This document shows positions 18,004 through 27,838 of a stretch of 64,000 nucleotides of DNA, piece by piece; the first letter of the stretch is position 1, and each line of letters starts with the position of its first letter. Made by a program: the position numbers and the translations under genes. Below the pieces are notes generated by a model, which worked only from the letters and a program-made list of their open reading frames with translations, did no database searches and was not told where the DNA came from. Origin of the DNA: Bog-756 sp963841885 (GTDB taxonomy: Bacteria; Actinomycetota; Acidimicrobiia; Acidimicrobiales; RAAP-2). The stretch is from the NCBI GenBank assembly GCA_963841885.1, contig CAWJEK010000018.1, positions 124,001 to 188,000 on the forward strand, written 5' to 3'.

Positions 18004-18705
18004 ATGGCGAGTTCGAGCGTCCACCGGGTCGATTTCGGCTACTTCATCCGGCCCGCCGAGGAGACGGATGCAGGGGTGCCCAGAGTCGAGCCGTGCTTCG
18101 GCTACTTGATCAACCACCCCGACGGCGTGCTGCTCGTCGACACAGGCATGGGAGCCGACCCTGACGTCGACGACCATTACCGTCCGGTTCGCAGACACCC
18201 GGGCGATGCAGTTCGCTCAGTTGGTTTCGACCTCGAAGACGTCGAGTACGTCGTGAACTGCCATCTCCATTTTGACCACTGCGGGGGTAATCCGACGCTC
18301 TCCGATCGGACGTTCTACGTCCAGCGGGTCGAACTCGATGCCGCTCGCCGCACGGAGTTCTACACCCTGCCTGGACTCATCGACCCACCTGGCCTCGACT
18401 ACGAGGTGTTGGACGGAGAGGCAGAGGTACTGGACGGCGTGGTGATCATCCCGACACCGGGTCACACCGATGGACACCAGAGTGTCGTCGTGACCTCCCG
18501 GGACGGGACGGTCGTGGTCGCCGGCCAATGCCACGATTCGGCCACGGCGTACGGGGCGGACGTGCTGGCCTCGGACGCTCGCCAAGAGGGGAACTCAGCG
18601 ATCCCGGTGATTACGCCGGCGTGGCTCGAACGCCTGCAGTCAATGGATCCCCGGCGCGTGGTCTTCGCTCACGATCAGGCTGTGTGGGAACCCCTCCACG
18701 CCTGA
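18004..18705 (+). CDS. Metallo-beta-lactamase-fold hydrolase (lactonase-like)
   Basis: A 233-residue MBL-fold protein with the zinc-binding motif CHLHFDHCGG (HxHxDH) near residue 85, the metal-ligand histidine in PGHTDGHQSV, and a C-terminal FAHDQAVWEPL. The layout matches the N-acyl-homoserine-lactone lactonase-like branch, but other esters or lactones are equally possible. The ATG at 18004 lacks a ribosome site, and an ACATAAT −10-like element starts at 17991, so the message may be leaderless. It is convergent with the alpha/beta hydrolase. Confidence 0.85.
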   Translation: MASSSVHRVDFGYFIRPAEETDAGVPRVEPCFGYLINHPDGVLLVDTGMGADPDVDDHYRPVRRHPGDAVRSVGFDLEDVEYVVNCHLHFDHCGGNPTLSDRTFYVQRVELDAARRTEFYTLPGLIDPPGLDYEVLDGEAEVLDGVVIIPTPGHTDGHQSVVVTSRDGTVVVAGQCHDSATAYGADVLASDARQEGNSAIPVITPAWLERLQSMDPRRVVFAHDQAVWEPLHA

Positions 18706-18761
18706 CGGAACGCAGAGCCCGGTGCCACCTACCCGGTGCGAACTCAGGTGGTCTCGGGCAC

Positions 18762-19948
18762 TCAACCCTGAAGCCGACCCGCCAACCAGGAGAAGACCAC
18801 GTCCTGCCACACCATCTGTCCCATCCCTTCGCAGTGCCCCGCGGCACCTTCCGCCACGGTGAATCCGTGGAACGTCTTCTCGCAGGTGAGGGCGTCGAAG
18901 AGCTTGCGGCTCTGGCTGGCGAAGTCTCCTTCTCCTTCGGTCACGAGAGTCGGACAGGTGATGTTCTCGGCCAGACCGTCCAAGGAGTAGTCCACGAGTA
19001 GCCGGAGCCAGCCACCGAAGCTCTGGGCACCCATCGCAGCCATCCGTGAACCGTAGAATTCACGTGAGCGTGGATCGGCGAGGAATCCCTCGAGTTGTTG
19101 GTCCATCCCAGGATCAGCCGCCAGGACTTTCTCCCAGTCCTCGGTGCTGAACATGCTCACAAAGCGCGACACGAAGTCGTACTGGCCCGGGTCGGCGACG
19201 AGGGCTTGAACTCGGTGCTCTCGGCTCACGCCACGCGGCCCCAGGTAGCCCCCGAGGCTTCGACCCACCAGCGCAAGCGCATCGGCCGACACGAAGGGCT
19301 GGTCGAGAGCCCAGTCCACAACCGGGCTGAGCACGGCCTCGAAGTCGGGGCGCATGGTCACGCCGTGCTCGATCAGTTGGCCACCTTGGCCCGGGCCATC
19401 CCATGTCACGGCGTTCCAACCGAGAGACAGGGCACCGTGCGCCCCGTACTTGAACATCTCCTCGCATGTCCCATCGAAGCCACCCGGGAAGAGAACGGTG
19501 GGTCGGGGAGAGTCGTCTGTGCGATCCGGCCGAAATACGTAGCCGTTGAGCGGCACCGGATCGAAAGCGATCGAGATGGGCTCGACCGACCCGGGCAGAA
19601 ACGACATGGCGAGGCGAAAGAGGTCTCGCTGCTGGCGGTACGCCCGGGAGACCCGTTCGTCAGAAAGGTCATGTCGAAGGAAGAAGTACGACTGGCGGCT
19701 GTATTCCGAGGCCCGCAGGTACGAGCGCCCGGCCAGAGCCGGGAGCCCCTTCCGGGCAGCTTGCTCGGCCGTCTGCCGCGCCCGGTGGCCGTCCGGTCCC
19801 ACTCGTCGTGCCAACTGCCGTAGTCACCCACCGGGACCCGCCCGGCGGTCGCGATGGCCTCTCCGAGGTCCGCCCCACCGACATACGTGCCGATGAGGGT
19901 CCGCCCCAACTGGGCATCCATATCGGGGTCTTCGTGCAAGGTCACCAC
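18762..19948 (-). CDS. Alpha/beta hydrolase, frameshifted
   Basis: Serine hydrolase of about 395 residues. The nucleophile elbow is GRSLGGYLG, the oxyanion region LFPGGFDGTCEEMF, the acid probably in VTEGEGDFASQS, and the histidine in AAGHCEG. The N-terminal helical part (MDAQLGRTLIGTYVGGADLGEAIATAGRVPVGDYGSW in pieces) is in another frame. One base seems missing near 19780-19795, before RQTAEQAARKGLPALAGRSYLRAS. The layout resembles 2,6-dihydroxypseudooxynicotine hydrolase/FrsA-like proteins with an N-terminal cap. The GTG at 19948 has AAGGA upstream. Substrate unknown. Confidence 0.82.
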
Positions 19949-20024
19949 TTCGCCGTCCTTCTCGGAAGCTCACCACGGCAGAGTCGAGGGACACTCTTCT
20001 GGTTTGCGTCGGGGGGATCCGTCG

Positions 20025-20098
20025 TGGGCGCTAGAGGACTCGAACCTCCGACCTCAGCCGTGTGAAGGCTGCGCTCTAACCAACTGAGCTAAGCGCCC
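20025..20098 (-). tRNA. tRNA-Val (anticodon CAC)
   Basis: A complete cloverleaf on the minus strand. The acceptor stem is GGGCGCT/AGCGCCC, the D arm GCTC/GAGC, and the anticodon stem CAGCC/GGCTG encloses the loop TTCACAC, giving anticodon CAC (codon GUG). The T loop is TTCGAGT, with one G-U pair in the T stem. The discriminator is A. CCA is not encoded and must be added. It lies alone between a hydrolase and an amidase gene. Confidence 0.97.
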
Positions 20099-20256
20099 GC
20101 ATGCCACGGTGGCGACACCGCGACGAAGTAGACGAGCATGCTAGCCCGTGGCGCCGCGGCGCCCGATCCGGCGCACCCTCCCGGGTCGGCCCGGGCTCCG
20201 GGCGTTCGACGCCGGATCCCGGCCGCCGGCTGACTCCACCCTCCCGTCCTGGGCGA

Positions 20257-21668
20257 TCAGTCTGGAGGGTACGGGGCCCTCCGGTCGAAGCCGATGGCCG
20301 CCTCGAGGGCCGCCGCGGACCGGAGGACGACCAGGTCGGCGTGCTGCGGGCCGATCAACTGCAGGCCGACCGGGAGTCCACCGGCGGACAGGCCCACGCA
20401 CACCGTGGCGGCCGGTGACCGCGTCATGTTGAACGGATAGGTGAGCTTCACCCAGTTGATGTCGGCGACGCCGTTGATCAGGCCGGCACCGTCGAGCGAC
20501 TGGGGTGGGGGAACCGCGGCCACCGTCGGGGTGACCAGCAGACGCACGTCGTGGAAGAGCTCCACCAGACGCAGGTTGAGGGCGTGGCACGAGTCTTCGG
20601 CCCGGACCAGGTCGACCGGAGCGGTGGCGGCCGCCCCCTCGATGACCAGGCGGAGCACCGGGTCCACCTGGTCCCAGGCCTCCGTACCGATGATCCCGGC
20701 GTGGGACCTGAGGTTGTACGCGCCCGACAACGTGAGCCACTGGTCGATCGGGTCCTCGTCGAACACGGTGTCGACCTCGACGACGTCGCAGCCCAGGTCG
20801 GCCAAGACGTCGACGGCACGTCGGCAGAGTCCGAGTACCTCGGCGTCGATCTCCGCGTACCCGAGGGTGGGCGACCAGGCCACCCGGGCCGGTGGCCGCG
20901 GGTCGTCGATGGCGGCCAGCCACGAGGCCTCCGGCCGGGGCAGCGACCGCAGGTCCGTCGGGTCCGGACCCACCACCACTTCGAGGGCAGCCACCAGGTC
21001 GGACATCCGGGCGGCCATCGGACCCTTGGTGGAGAGGTGGGCCCAGTCGGGAGCCACCGCTCCCCCGACGGGATGCGTCCCAACGAAGCCTTGTACCCGG
21101 TGAGCCCGCACGCCGACGACGGGATCCGCAGCGAGCCACCTCCGTCCGAGCCGGTGGCGAGCGGAACCATGCCCGAGGCGATCGCCGCGGCGGAACCGCC
21201 CGACGAGCCGCCGGCCGTGTGCCCGAGGTTCCACGGATTGTTGGTGGCGCCGAACAGCGGGTTCTCGGTGTGGGCCTTCCAGCCCAGTTCCGGGGTATTG
21301 GTCTTCCCAACCACCACGCACCCGGCGGCCACCAGGCGCTCGACCAGGATCGAGTCGGCGGTGGCCGGAGGGTCGGCCGCCCGGGTCGCCGAGCCACAGG
21401 TCGTGACGTAGCCCACGGCGTCCTCGAGGTCCTTCACCCCGATCGGGATGCCGGCCAGCGGACCCGGGTCGCCGCCCGCCGCCACGGTGGCGTCGACCCG
21501 TTCGGCCGCGGCGCGGGCCCGCCCCTCGTCGACGGCCACGAAGGCGTTGACCGTCGGGTTGTGGTCGGCGATCCGCCCCAGGGCGTGGTCCACCAGCTCG
21601 GCCGCCGTCAGCGCGCCCCGCCTCACCCGGCCCGCCAGGTCGACCACCGGATCGGTGCGGAAATCCAT
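20257..21668 (-). CDS. Amidase (amidase signature family), frameshifted
   Basis: Amidase-signature hydrolase of about 470 residues. The catalytic Lys is in GIPIGVKDLED, and the cis-Ser/Ser nucleophile region is GGSSGGSAAAIASGMVPLATGSDGGGSLRIPSS. The C-terminus NMTRSPAATVCVG, GLPVGLQLIGPQHAD is typical. One G appears missing from the run at 21062-21066, where the frame passes from LGRIPSG to GAVAPDWAHLSTKGPMA. The start at 21668 (MDFRTDPVVDLAGRVRRGALTAAELV) gives the family's usual N-terminus. The conserved GatA-like motifs alone do not make it GatA; a nitrile- or amide-catabolic role is as likely. Confidence 0.9.
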
Positions 21669-21735
21669 GGGTCGACGGTACCGGGACGGTTCCGTCATGT
21701 CGACAGCGCCGGTCGGTGGCGGCCAGTCTGGGGGC

Positions 21736-22665
21736 ATGTCGACCGCACCCCCCACCACGGCCCGCATCGAGGGCACCGTCCTCGACCACGTGGCCCACGC
21801 CGTACCCCGTTGGCAGGATGCCTGGCACCGCTACGCCACCGACCTCGGCGCCGAGTGGAACTCCGGGGGCCCCGGCGTCGGGTTCGCTCCGGCCCAGCTG
21901 CGCTTTGCCAACGCCGCCCGGGTCGAGGTGCTCATGCCCTGGGACGTCGGGTCCAACGACTTCCTCGCCCGCTACCTCACCGCCAGCGGACCGGGTCCCC
22001 ACCACCTCACCTTCAAGGTCCCCGATCTGGCCGCCGCGGTGGAAGAGGCCCGTCGATTCGGCATCGACCCGATCGGTGTCAGTTACGCCGACCCGGAGTG
22101 GATGGAGGCGTTCCTCCATCCGAAGTCGGCCACCGGTATCGTCGTGCAGCTGGCCCAACAGCGCACCGCCTGGGGGAGCCCCGCCCCTGACGACTACCCC
22201 ACCGACCGACGACTCCGGGCGGACGGATCGGGACCGGTCCCACCGGCCGCCCTGATCGGTGTCTGCCACGTGGTGGCCGATCTCGACGGGGCGCTGGCGC
22301 TGTTCGCCGGACTCCTGGACGGCCGGGTGGTGGGTGACGGCTCCGCCGGCGGTCTGCACTGGGTCGACCTGGCCTGGGCCGGCCCGCTCGGCCTCCGCCT
22401 CGTCGGCCCCGGGGCCGGCACCCCGGACGGTCCCGTCACCGCCACGCTCGGCGGGTCCCCCGGAAGGGTCCACCACCTGCGGATGACCGTCGAGGAGGCC
22501 GACGCCGTCCCCGGTGCGGTGCCGGCCACCTCTGTCTTCGGGACCCTGGGGGGACCGGGGGCGGCCGACGGCGCTTTCGAGATAGCCCGGGCCGACAACC
22601 TCGGACTCGGCATCGTCCTGCTCCCGGCGCCGGGTGCCCCGGAGGCCGGTCCGGTGGCCCGGTAA
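21736..22665 (+). CDS. Two-domain VOC (glyoxalase/dioxygenase-fold) protein
   Basis: A 309-residue protein with two vicinal-oxygen-chelate modules. The first starts at LDHVAHAVPRWQDAWHRYATDLG and the second at IGVCHVVADLDGALALFAGLLDG. Histidines in LDHVAH, GPHHLTFKV, VCHVVAD and VHHLRMTV are candidate metal ligands. Such proteins include methylmalonyl-CoA epimerase-like enzymes and extradiol dioxygenase relatives. The function here is not predictable. The ATG at 21736 follows a G-rich stretch. It is divergent from the amidase with a 67-base gap. Confidence 0.82.
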   Translation: MSTAPPTTARIEGTVLDHVAHAVPRWQDAWHRYATDLGAEWNSGGPGVGFAPAQLRFANAARVEVLMPWDVGSNDFLARYLTASGPGPHHLTFKVPDLAAAVEEARRFGIDPIGVSYADPEWMEAFLHPKSATGIVVQLAQQRTAWGSPAPDDYPTDRRLRADGSGPVPPAALIGVCHVVADLDGALALFAGLLDGRVVGDGSAGGLHWVDLAWAGPLGLRLVGPGAGTPDGPVTATLGGSPGRVHHLRMTVEEADAVPGAVPATSVFGTLGGPGAADGAFEIARADNLGLGIVLLPAPGAPEAGPVAR

Positions 22666-22669
22666 CCTG

Positions 22670-23377
22670 ATGCCGATGCCCGGAACCGACGACACCGGGG
22701 ACGTCGCCGACGACGACGGTCCCACTCCCCCGAAGAGCCTGATGGAACGCCTGTTCTCGCCGGCGCCGGTCGTTCCCCCGGAGCCGACCGTCGACCGCCG
22801 CGGCAACCCGACCAAGTGGTCCATCGACCGCCTGGACGGACGCGAGCGCGTCTACGCGTATGTGGCGTCGGTCCTGTCCGTCGTGTTCGCCGTGATCATC
22901 TTCGTGGAGGAGCACCACCACAAGACGACCCACGTCAAGAACCAGTTCTCGCCGGAGACGACGCTGCTGCTCGGCGTGGCGAGCGGGATCGCCCTGGCCA
23001 TCACCACCCGCATCGGCCGGCGTGCCCTGGTCGGGTTCGTCGCCCTGTTCGCCTTCCTCAGCTTCAGCACGGTCAGCACCGTCGTCGGCCTCCCCTTCCT
23101 GATCCTCGCCATCTGGCTCCTCTACCGCTCCTACAAGATCCAGAAGGCGGCCAGCACCAAGCTCCGGGAGGACCGGGCCGCCGGCCGGAACACCCCGGAG
23201 CCCCGCCAGTCCCGCGCCGAGGTGGCGGCGGCCCGGAGCGCGGCCAAGAAGGGGAAGAAGGCACCCACCGGGCCCGAGGCCAACAAGCGCTACACGCCGA
23301 AGAAGCCCACCCCTCCCCCACCTCCGACCCCCAAGCCGTCCTGGCGGGAGCGGCGCGAGGCCAAGGCCTCCGACTGA
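22670..23377 (+). CDS. Conserved actinobacterial membrane protein, basic tail
   Basis: A 235-residue protein of unknown function. An acidic/proline N-terminal 60 residues is followed by two to three hydrophobic helices (VYAYVASVLSVVFAVIIFV, LLLGVASGIALAITT, ALVGFVALFAFLSF, LPFLILAIWLLYRSYKI). The long cytoplasmic tail is rich in Lys, Arg, Ala and Pro (AAKKGKKAPTGPEANKRYTPKKP). This topology with a basic tail is common in uncharacterised actinobacterial proteins. The ATG at 22670 lies 4 bases after the VOC gene stop, with a second ATG at 22676, so the two genes are probably co-transcribed. Confidence 0.85.
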   Translation: MPMPGTDDTGDVADDDGPTPPKSLMERLFSPAPVVPPEPTVDRRGNPTKWSIDRLDGRERVYAYVASVLSVVFAVIIFVEEHHHKTTHVKNQFSPETTLLLGVASGIALAITTRIGRRALVGFVALFAFLSFSTVSTVVGLPFLILAIWLLYRSYKIQKAASTKLREDRAAGRNTPEPRQSRAEVAAARSAAKKGKKAPTGPEANKRYTPKKPTPPPPPTPKPSWRERREAKASD

Positions 23378-23428
23378 CCCGACGACCCGGTGGCGGGAGG
23401 AGGCCGGACAGGCATCCCTCCGGGGGGT

Positions 23429-24119
23429 TCACTCCTCTTCCGTTGTCACCAGGGCGGAGCGCAGCAGCTCGAGGATCTCGTTGCGGCGACGGACCAGCGA
23501 CCGGGCGGTCGGCTCCTCGCCGAAGGCCCGCAGTACCTCGACCTCGGTCAGCATGCCGATCACCGTCGAGTAGATGGCCAGCAGGAGGAGGCGCGGATCG
23601 TGGCGGCGCATGTGCCCGGCGTCCATCTCGGCTTCCAGGAACCCGGTGGCCCGTTGCACCAGTGGCTCCACGGCGGTCACGAACCGGGTGGCGGCGGGGG
23701 TGCCGAGGCGTCCCATCTCGCGGACCAGGCCGAGCAGTTCGGGACGACGGGCGGCCAGGCGGAACACCGACCGCACCACCGCCTCGACCCGGGACCACCC
23801 CGTGCCGGCCGTGGCCAACGACTCCTCGAGGGCGGCCGACAGCTCCACCGCGCTGCGGTCCACGACGGCCTCGAGCAGCACCTCCTTGCTCGGGAACCAG
23901 TAGAGGATGGTCTGCTTGCGGATGTCGAGCCCCACCGCCAGCGCGTCGAGGGACGAGGCCTCGTAGCCCCGGTTGGCGAACGAGGCGAGCGCCGCGTCGA
24001 GGATGCGCTCCGGCGTCGAGGCTCCGTCCGCGACCGCCTTCCCTCCGGTCCGGGCCGCCCACGGGCCGGCTCCGGTCCCGAGCGCCCGGGGCTCCCTCTC
24101 CTGTGGTCGACCCCGTCAC
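23429..24119 (-). CDS. TetR-family regulator of the lipid operon, N-terminus uncertain
   Basis: TetR repressor. The conserved part runs from TPERILDAALASFANRGYEASSLDALAVGLDIRKQTILYWFPSK (HTH) to the acidic C-terminus VTTEEE. The HTH frame has no ATG, GTG or TTG between its upstream stop and residue GLDIRKQ. The best start is a GTG at 24119 in another frame, which requires one single-base shift in the first ~35 codons. That GTG directly abuts the palindrome TACCATATGGTA (24121-24132). The gene is divergent from the reductase/HAD fusion and is presumably its repressor. Confidence 0.8.
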
Positions 24120-24120
24120 T

Positions 24121-24132
24121 TACCATATGGTA
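24121..24132. promoter_or_regulatory. Palindrome TACCATATGGTA, candidate TetR operator
   Basis: Perfect 12-base palindrome between the divergent TetR gene (start near 24119) and the reductase/HAD fusion gene (GTG at 24143). It would cover both transcription starts if the genes are leaderless. Confidence 0.7.
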
Positions 24133-24142
24133 GACAGATCGG

Positions 24143-26603
24143 GTGACACGCGTCCGCGACGCCTTGACCGGCAGGCGCTTCTTCATCACCGGCGCCACCG
24201 GATTCCTCGGGACCGCCCTGGTCGAGCGCATCCTGCGCAGCGTCCCCGACAGCCAGGTGGTGCTCCTGATCCGGCCGGGCCGCCGGGCGTCGCCGATGCA
24301 GCGGGCCACCAAGGAGATCCTGAAGAACGACTGCTTCGACCGGCTGCGCGAGGAGCTGGGCGACGGATTCGACGAGGCCATGGCGGCCCGGGTGTCGGCG
24401 GTGGCCGGGGACGTGGCCACCGACGGGCTGGGCCTGGACGCCGACGGGATCGAGGCGCTGTCGCACTGCGACATCGTGGTGCACTCGGCGGCCAGCGTCG
24501 AGTTTCGACTCGCCGCTCGACGCCGCCGTCGAGGTCAACCTGCTCGGTCCCTCCCGGGTGGCCGCCGCCGTGGTCGAGGCCCGGTCACTCGCCGAGGCCG
24601 AGGGACGCACGGGGCCGGTCCACTACGTCCCCGTCTCCACCGCCTACGTGGCCAGCACCCACCAGGGGGAGGCGAAGGAGGAGTTGCTGGACGCCAACCC
24701 GTTCAGCATCGAGGTCGACTGGCGCCAGGAGGTCACGGCCGCCCGACGACAGCGCGGCGACACCGAGGCCGAGTCCCGGCGCCCCGAGCGGCTGACCGGT
24801 TTCCACACGGCCGCCCGGGAGGAGCTGGGGGGTGCCGGGCTCCACCTGTTGGCCGAGCGGGCCGAACGGCTGCGCGAGGACTGGGTCAAGAAGCAGATGG
24901 TCGAGATCGGACAGGCCCGGGCCCAGTCCCTCGGTTGGCCGGATGCCTACCCCTACACCAAGGCCCTCGGCGAGCGGGCGCTGGTGAGCCAGTTCGGCGA
25001 GATCCTCCCCCTCACCATCATCCGCCCGTCGATCATCGAATCGGCTCTGGCCGAGCCCCGACCCGGCTGGATCCGGGGCTTCCGGATGGCCGAGCCGATC
25101 ATCATCTCCTACGCCCGCGGTCTGCTCCGGGAGTTTCCGGGGGTGCCCGAAGGCGTCACTGACGTGATCCCGGTGGACCTGGTGGTGGCGGCCATCATCG
25201 CGGTGGCCGGCGAGGCGCTGCTGACGGCCGGGAGCGACGATCCGGCCGACGCCTACGCCGGGCCGTCGGTGTACCACGTCGCTTCCGGTGTGCGGAACCC
25301 GTTCCGCTACGGCCGCCTGGTGGAGCTGGTCACTGCCTGGTTCCAGGAGCACCCGCTCTACGACCAGGACGGGCAACCCATCGTGGTGCCCGAGTGGTCG
25401 TTCCCCGGCCGGGGCCGAGTCCAGCGCCAGCTGACCCGGGCCTCCAAGGCGATGTCGTTGGCCGAGCGGGTGGTCGGATCGCTCCCCATCCGGGGCAAGC
25501 GGGCCGAGTGGATGGCCGCCCTCGAGGAACAGCACCTGCTGGCCGACCGGGCCCTCGGCTACGTCGAGCTCTACGGCGCCTACACCGAGACCGATGCCCT
25601 GTACCGGGTCGATCGACTGCTGGCCCTGTGGGACCGCATGGACGACGACGACCGGTCCACCTTCTGCCTGGACCCGGCGGCCATCGACTGGGCCACCTAC
25701 GTGCGGGAGATCCACCTCCCCTCGATCATCGAGCACGCCCGGGTGCGCACGTCCCCGGGCAAGTCGATCAAGACGAACCGGGCCGACCGGGCCAGGAAGA
25801 ACATCCTCTCCCCCGACCGGCACCTCGCCGCCTTCGACCTGGAGAACACCCTCATCGCGTCGAACGTGGTCGACTCCTACGCCTGGTTGGCGTCGCGCCA
25901 CCTCCCGCCCGCCGAGCGGGCCACGTTCATCGCCGATCTGCTGGCCGAGGCGCCGTCGCTGCTGGCCCTCGACCGTCGTGACCGGGGCGACTTCCTGCGC
26001 TCCTTCTACCGGCGCTACGAGGGCGCACCCGCCGCCCGCCTCCGGGACGACGGGTGGGACCTCTTCCACCACCTGCTGTTGGCCAAGTCGTTCCCGGCGG
26101 GCATCGCCCGGGTGCGGGCCCACCAGGCGCTCGGACACCGGACCATCCTCATCACCGGGGCGCTCGACTTCGTGGTCGAGCCCTTCCGGCCGCTCTTCGA
26201 CGAGATCGTGTGCGCCGAGCTCGGCGTGGAGGACGGCGTCTTCACCGGACGGCTCGAGACCCTGCCGCCCATCGGCGAGGCCCGGGCCCTGGTCCTCGCC
26301 GACTACGCCGACTCCGAGGGCCTGCGCCTCGAGGAGTCCATGGCCTACGCCGATTCGGCCAGCGACCTCCCGATGCTGGAGGCGGTCGGCTTCCCGGTGG
26401 CCGTCAACCCCGAGGCCAAGCTGGCCGCCATCGCCCGCCGGCGGGGTTGGCACGTCGAGAACTGGCACAAGGCCGACGGCGGCAGCCAACCCCTCCTGCC
26501 CCTCGGGCCGATCGACCGGCGCGGCGCGGCCCGGCGGGGCCGGACCAGTCCCGCCGCGTTGGCCGGCCAGTCGCGCCGCACCGCCGCGGAGGCGGCCCGA
26601 TGA
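24143..26603 (+). CDS. Fatty acyl-CoA reductase-like / HAD-IB phosphatase fusion, frameshifted
   Basis: A repaired protein of about 819 residues with two enzyme parts. Residues ~10-400 are an extended-SDR male-sterility-type (NAD_binding_4) reductase. It has the Rossmann motif FITGATGFLGTALVE, the active site YPYTKALGE, and STAYVASTHQGEAKE; such enzymes reduce acyl-CoA or acyl-ACP to aldehyde or alcohol. Residues ~560-770 are a HAD-IB domain with FDLENTLIASN (the second acid is Glu, not Asp), ITGALD and YADSASDLPML. An extra T at 24513-24515 breaks the reductase. The GTG start lies 11 bases after the operator. The stop overlaps the next ATG, beginning a tightly packed operon. Confidence 0.85.
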
Positions 26604-27838
26604 AGGCGCTGGTGGTCGAACGCAACCTGCCGCGGTTCGCCGCGTCCCGGGTGGTATCGCTGCTCGGATCGGGCCGGGGCGCCGGCATCGGACCGCTCCA
26701 GCTGCTCGACGCCGACGCACCGGAGCGACCGGGCGCCGACTGGTACCCGCTCCGGCCGCGACTGTCGGGCATCTGCGGTTCCGACCTCGCCACGCTCGAC
26801 GGGCGGGCTTCGCGCTACTTCGACGACATGGTGAGCTTCCCCTTCGTGCCCGGCCACGAGGTGGTCGGCGTCCTCGACGAGGGGGGCACCGATCACGCCG
26901 GTCGGGCGCTCGAACCGGGCAGCCGCGCCGTCATCGAGCCGGTCCTCGGTTGCGCCACCCGGCACATCCGCCCACCGTGCCCCCACTGCGGGGCCGGCCA
27001 CACCGGGCTGTGCGGCAACCTGGCCGCGGGTGCCCTCGAACCGGGCCTCCAGACCGGCTACTGCGCCGACACCGGAGGCGGCTGGTCGACCGCCCCCCTG
27101 ATGGCCCACGCCAGCCAGCTCCACGCGGTGCCCGAGGACCTCAGCGACGAGGACGCCGTGCTCATCGAGCCGACGGCCTGTGCGGTGCACGCCGCCCTGT
27201 CCGCCCACGTCGCAGCCGGTGACCTGGTGGCCGTCATCGGGGCGGGCACCCTCGGCCTCACCACCGTCGCCGCCCTCCACCGACTCGTCCGGCCGGTCGC
27301 GCCCTGCACGGTGGTGGTCGGGGCCAAGCATCCCCGCCAACGCGACCTGGCCGCCTCCCTCGGAGCCGACCACGTGGTGCCGCCCGGGCAGATGGCCCGG
27401 GCCGTGCGGCGCCAGTCCGGGTCGATGGTGCTGTCCGGACAGCTGACCGGCGGGGCCGACGTGGTCTTCGACTGCGTCGGCAGCGCCTCCTCCATCACCG
27501 AGGCCCTCGCCCTGGTGCGCCCCCGGGGCCGCGTCGTCCTGGTCGGCATGCCGGGCAAGGTCTCGGTCGACCTCGCCCCTCTCTGGCACCGCGAGATCAC
27601 CCTGGTCGGCACCTACGCGTACGGCAACGAGACGCCCCCGGGGCCCGACGCCCCCGAGCGGCGCAGCTTCGAACTGGCCATCGAGCTGGTGGGCAGCGCC
27701 TCGCTCGGCCGGCTCGTCTCGGCCCGCTACCCGCTCGAGCGCTACGAGGAGGCCCTGGCCCACGCCGGGGCCGCGGGCCGCCGGGGCGCGGTCAAGGTGG
27801 CCTTCGATCTCCGCAACCCGAAAGGACGCTCGCGATGA
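26600..27838 (+). CDS. Zinc-type alcohol dehydrogenase of the lipid operon
   Basis: Medium-chain dehydrogenase of 412 residues, longer than usual. The N-terminus (MKALVVERNLPRFAASRVVSLLGSGRGAG) is extended. The catalytic zinc ligands are in SGICGSDLATLDG and FPFVPGHEVVG, and the structural cysteines in CPHCGAGHTGLCGN. The Rossmann motif is AVIGAGTLGLTTVAAL. The ATG overlaps the preceding stop, and its own stop overlaps the next ATG, so three proteins are translationally coupled. In this operon it would most simply interconvert the aldehyde and alcohol made by the reductase. That is inference from context. Confidence 0.9.
   Translation: MKALVVERNLPRFAASRVVSLLGSGRGAGIGPLQLLDADAPERPGADWYPLRPRLSGICGSDLATLDGRASRYFDDMVSFPFVPGHEVVGVLDEGGTDHAGRALEPGSRAVIEPVLGCATRHIRPPCPHCGAGHTGLCGNLAAGALEPGLQTGYCADTGGGWSTAPLMAHASQLHAVPEDLSDEDAVLIEPTACAVHAALSAHVAAGDLVAVIGAGTLGLTTVAALHRLVRPVAPCTVVVGAKHPRQRDLAASLGADHVVPPGQMARAVRRQSGSMVLSGQLTGGADVVFDCVGSASSITEALALVRPRGRVVLVGMPGKVSVDLAPLWHREITLVGTYAYGNETPPGPDAPERRSFELAIELVGSASLGRLVSARYPLERYEEALAHAGAAGRRGAVKVAFDLRNPKGRSR

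Noticed and set aside
18004..18705. Calling the MBL-fold protein a quorum-quenching AHL lactonase
   Set aside because: The HxHxDH motif is shared by many MBL hydrolases; nothing in sequence or context fixes a homoserine lactone substrate.
20180..20195. CCCGGG-TCGG-CCCGGG stem-loop downstream of the amidase as a terminator
   Set aside because: The stem is only six bases with no T run, and such GC palindromes are expected by chance at this base composition.
8344..21668. Considering the broken TetR, sulfotransferase, hydrolase and amidase genes as true pseudogenes
   Set aside because: Each needs only a one-base change at a homopolymer, and the sequence on both sides is fully conserved, which fits sequencing error better than decay.
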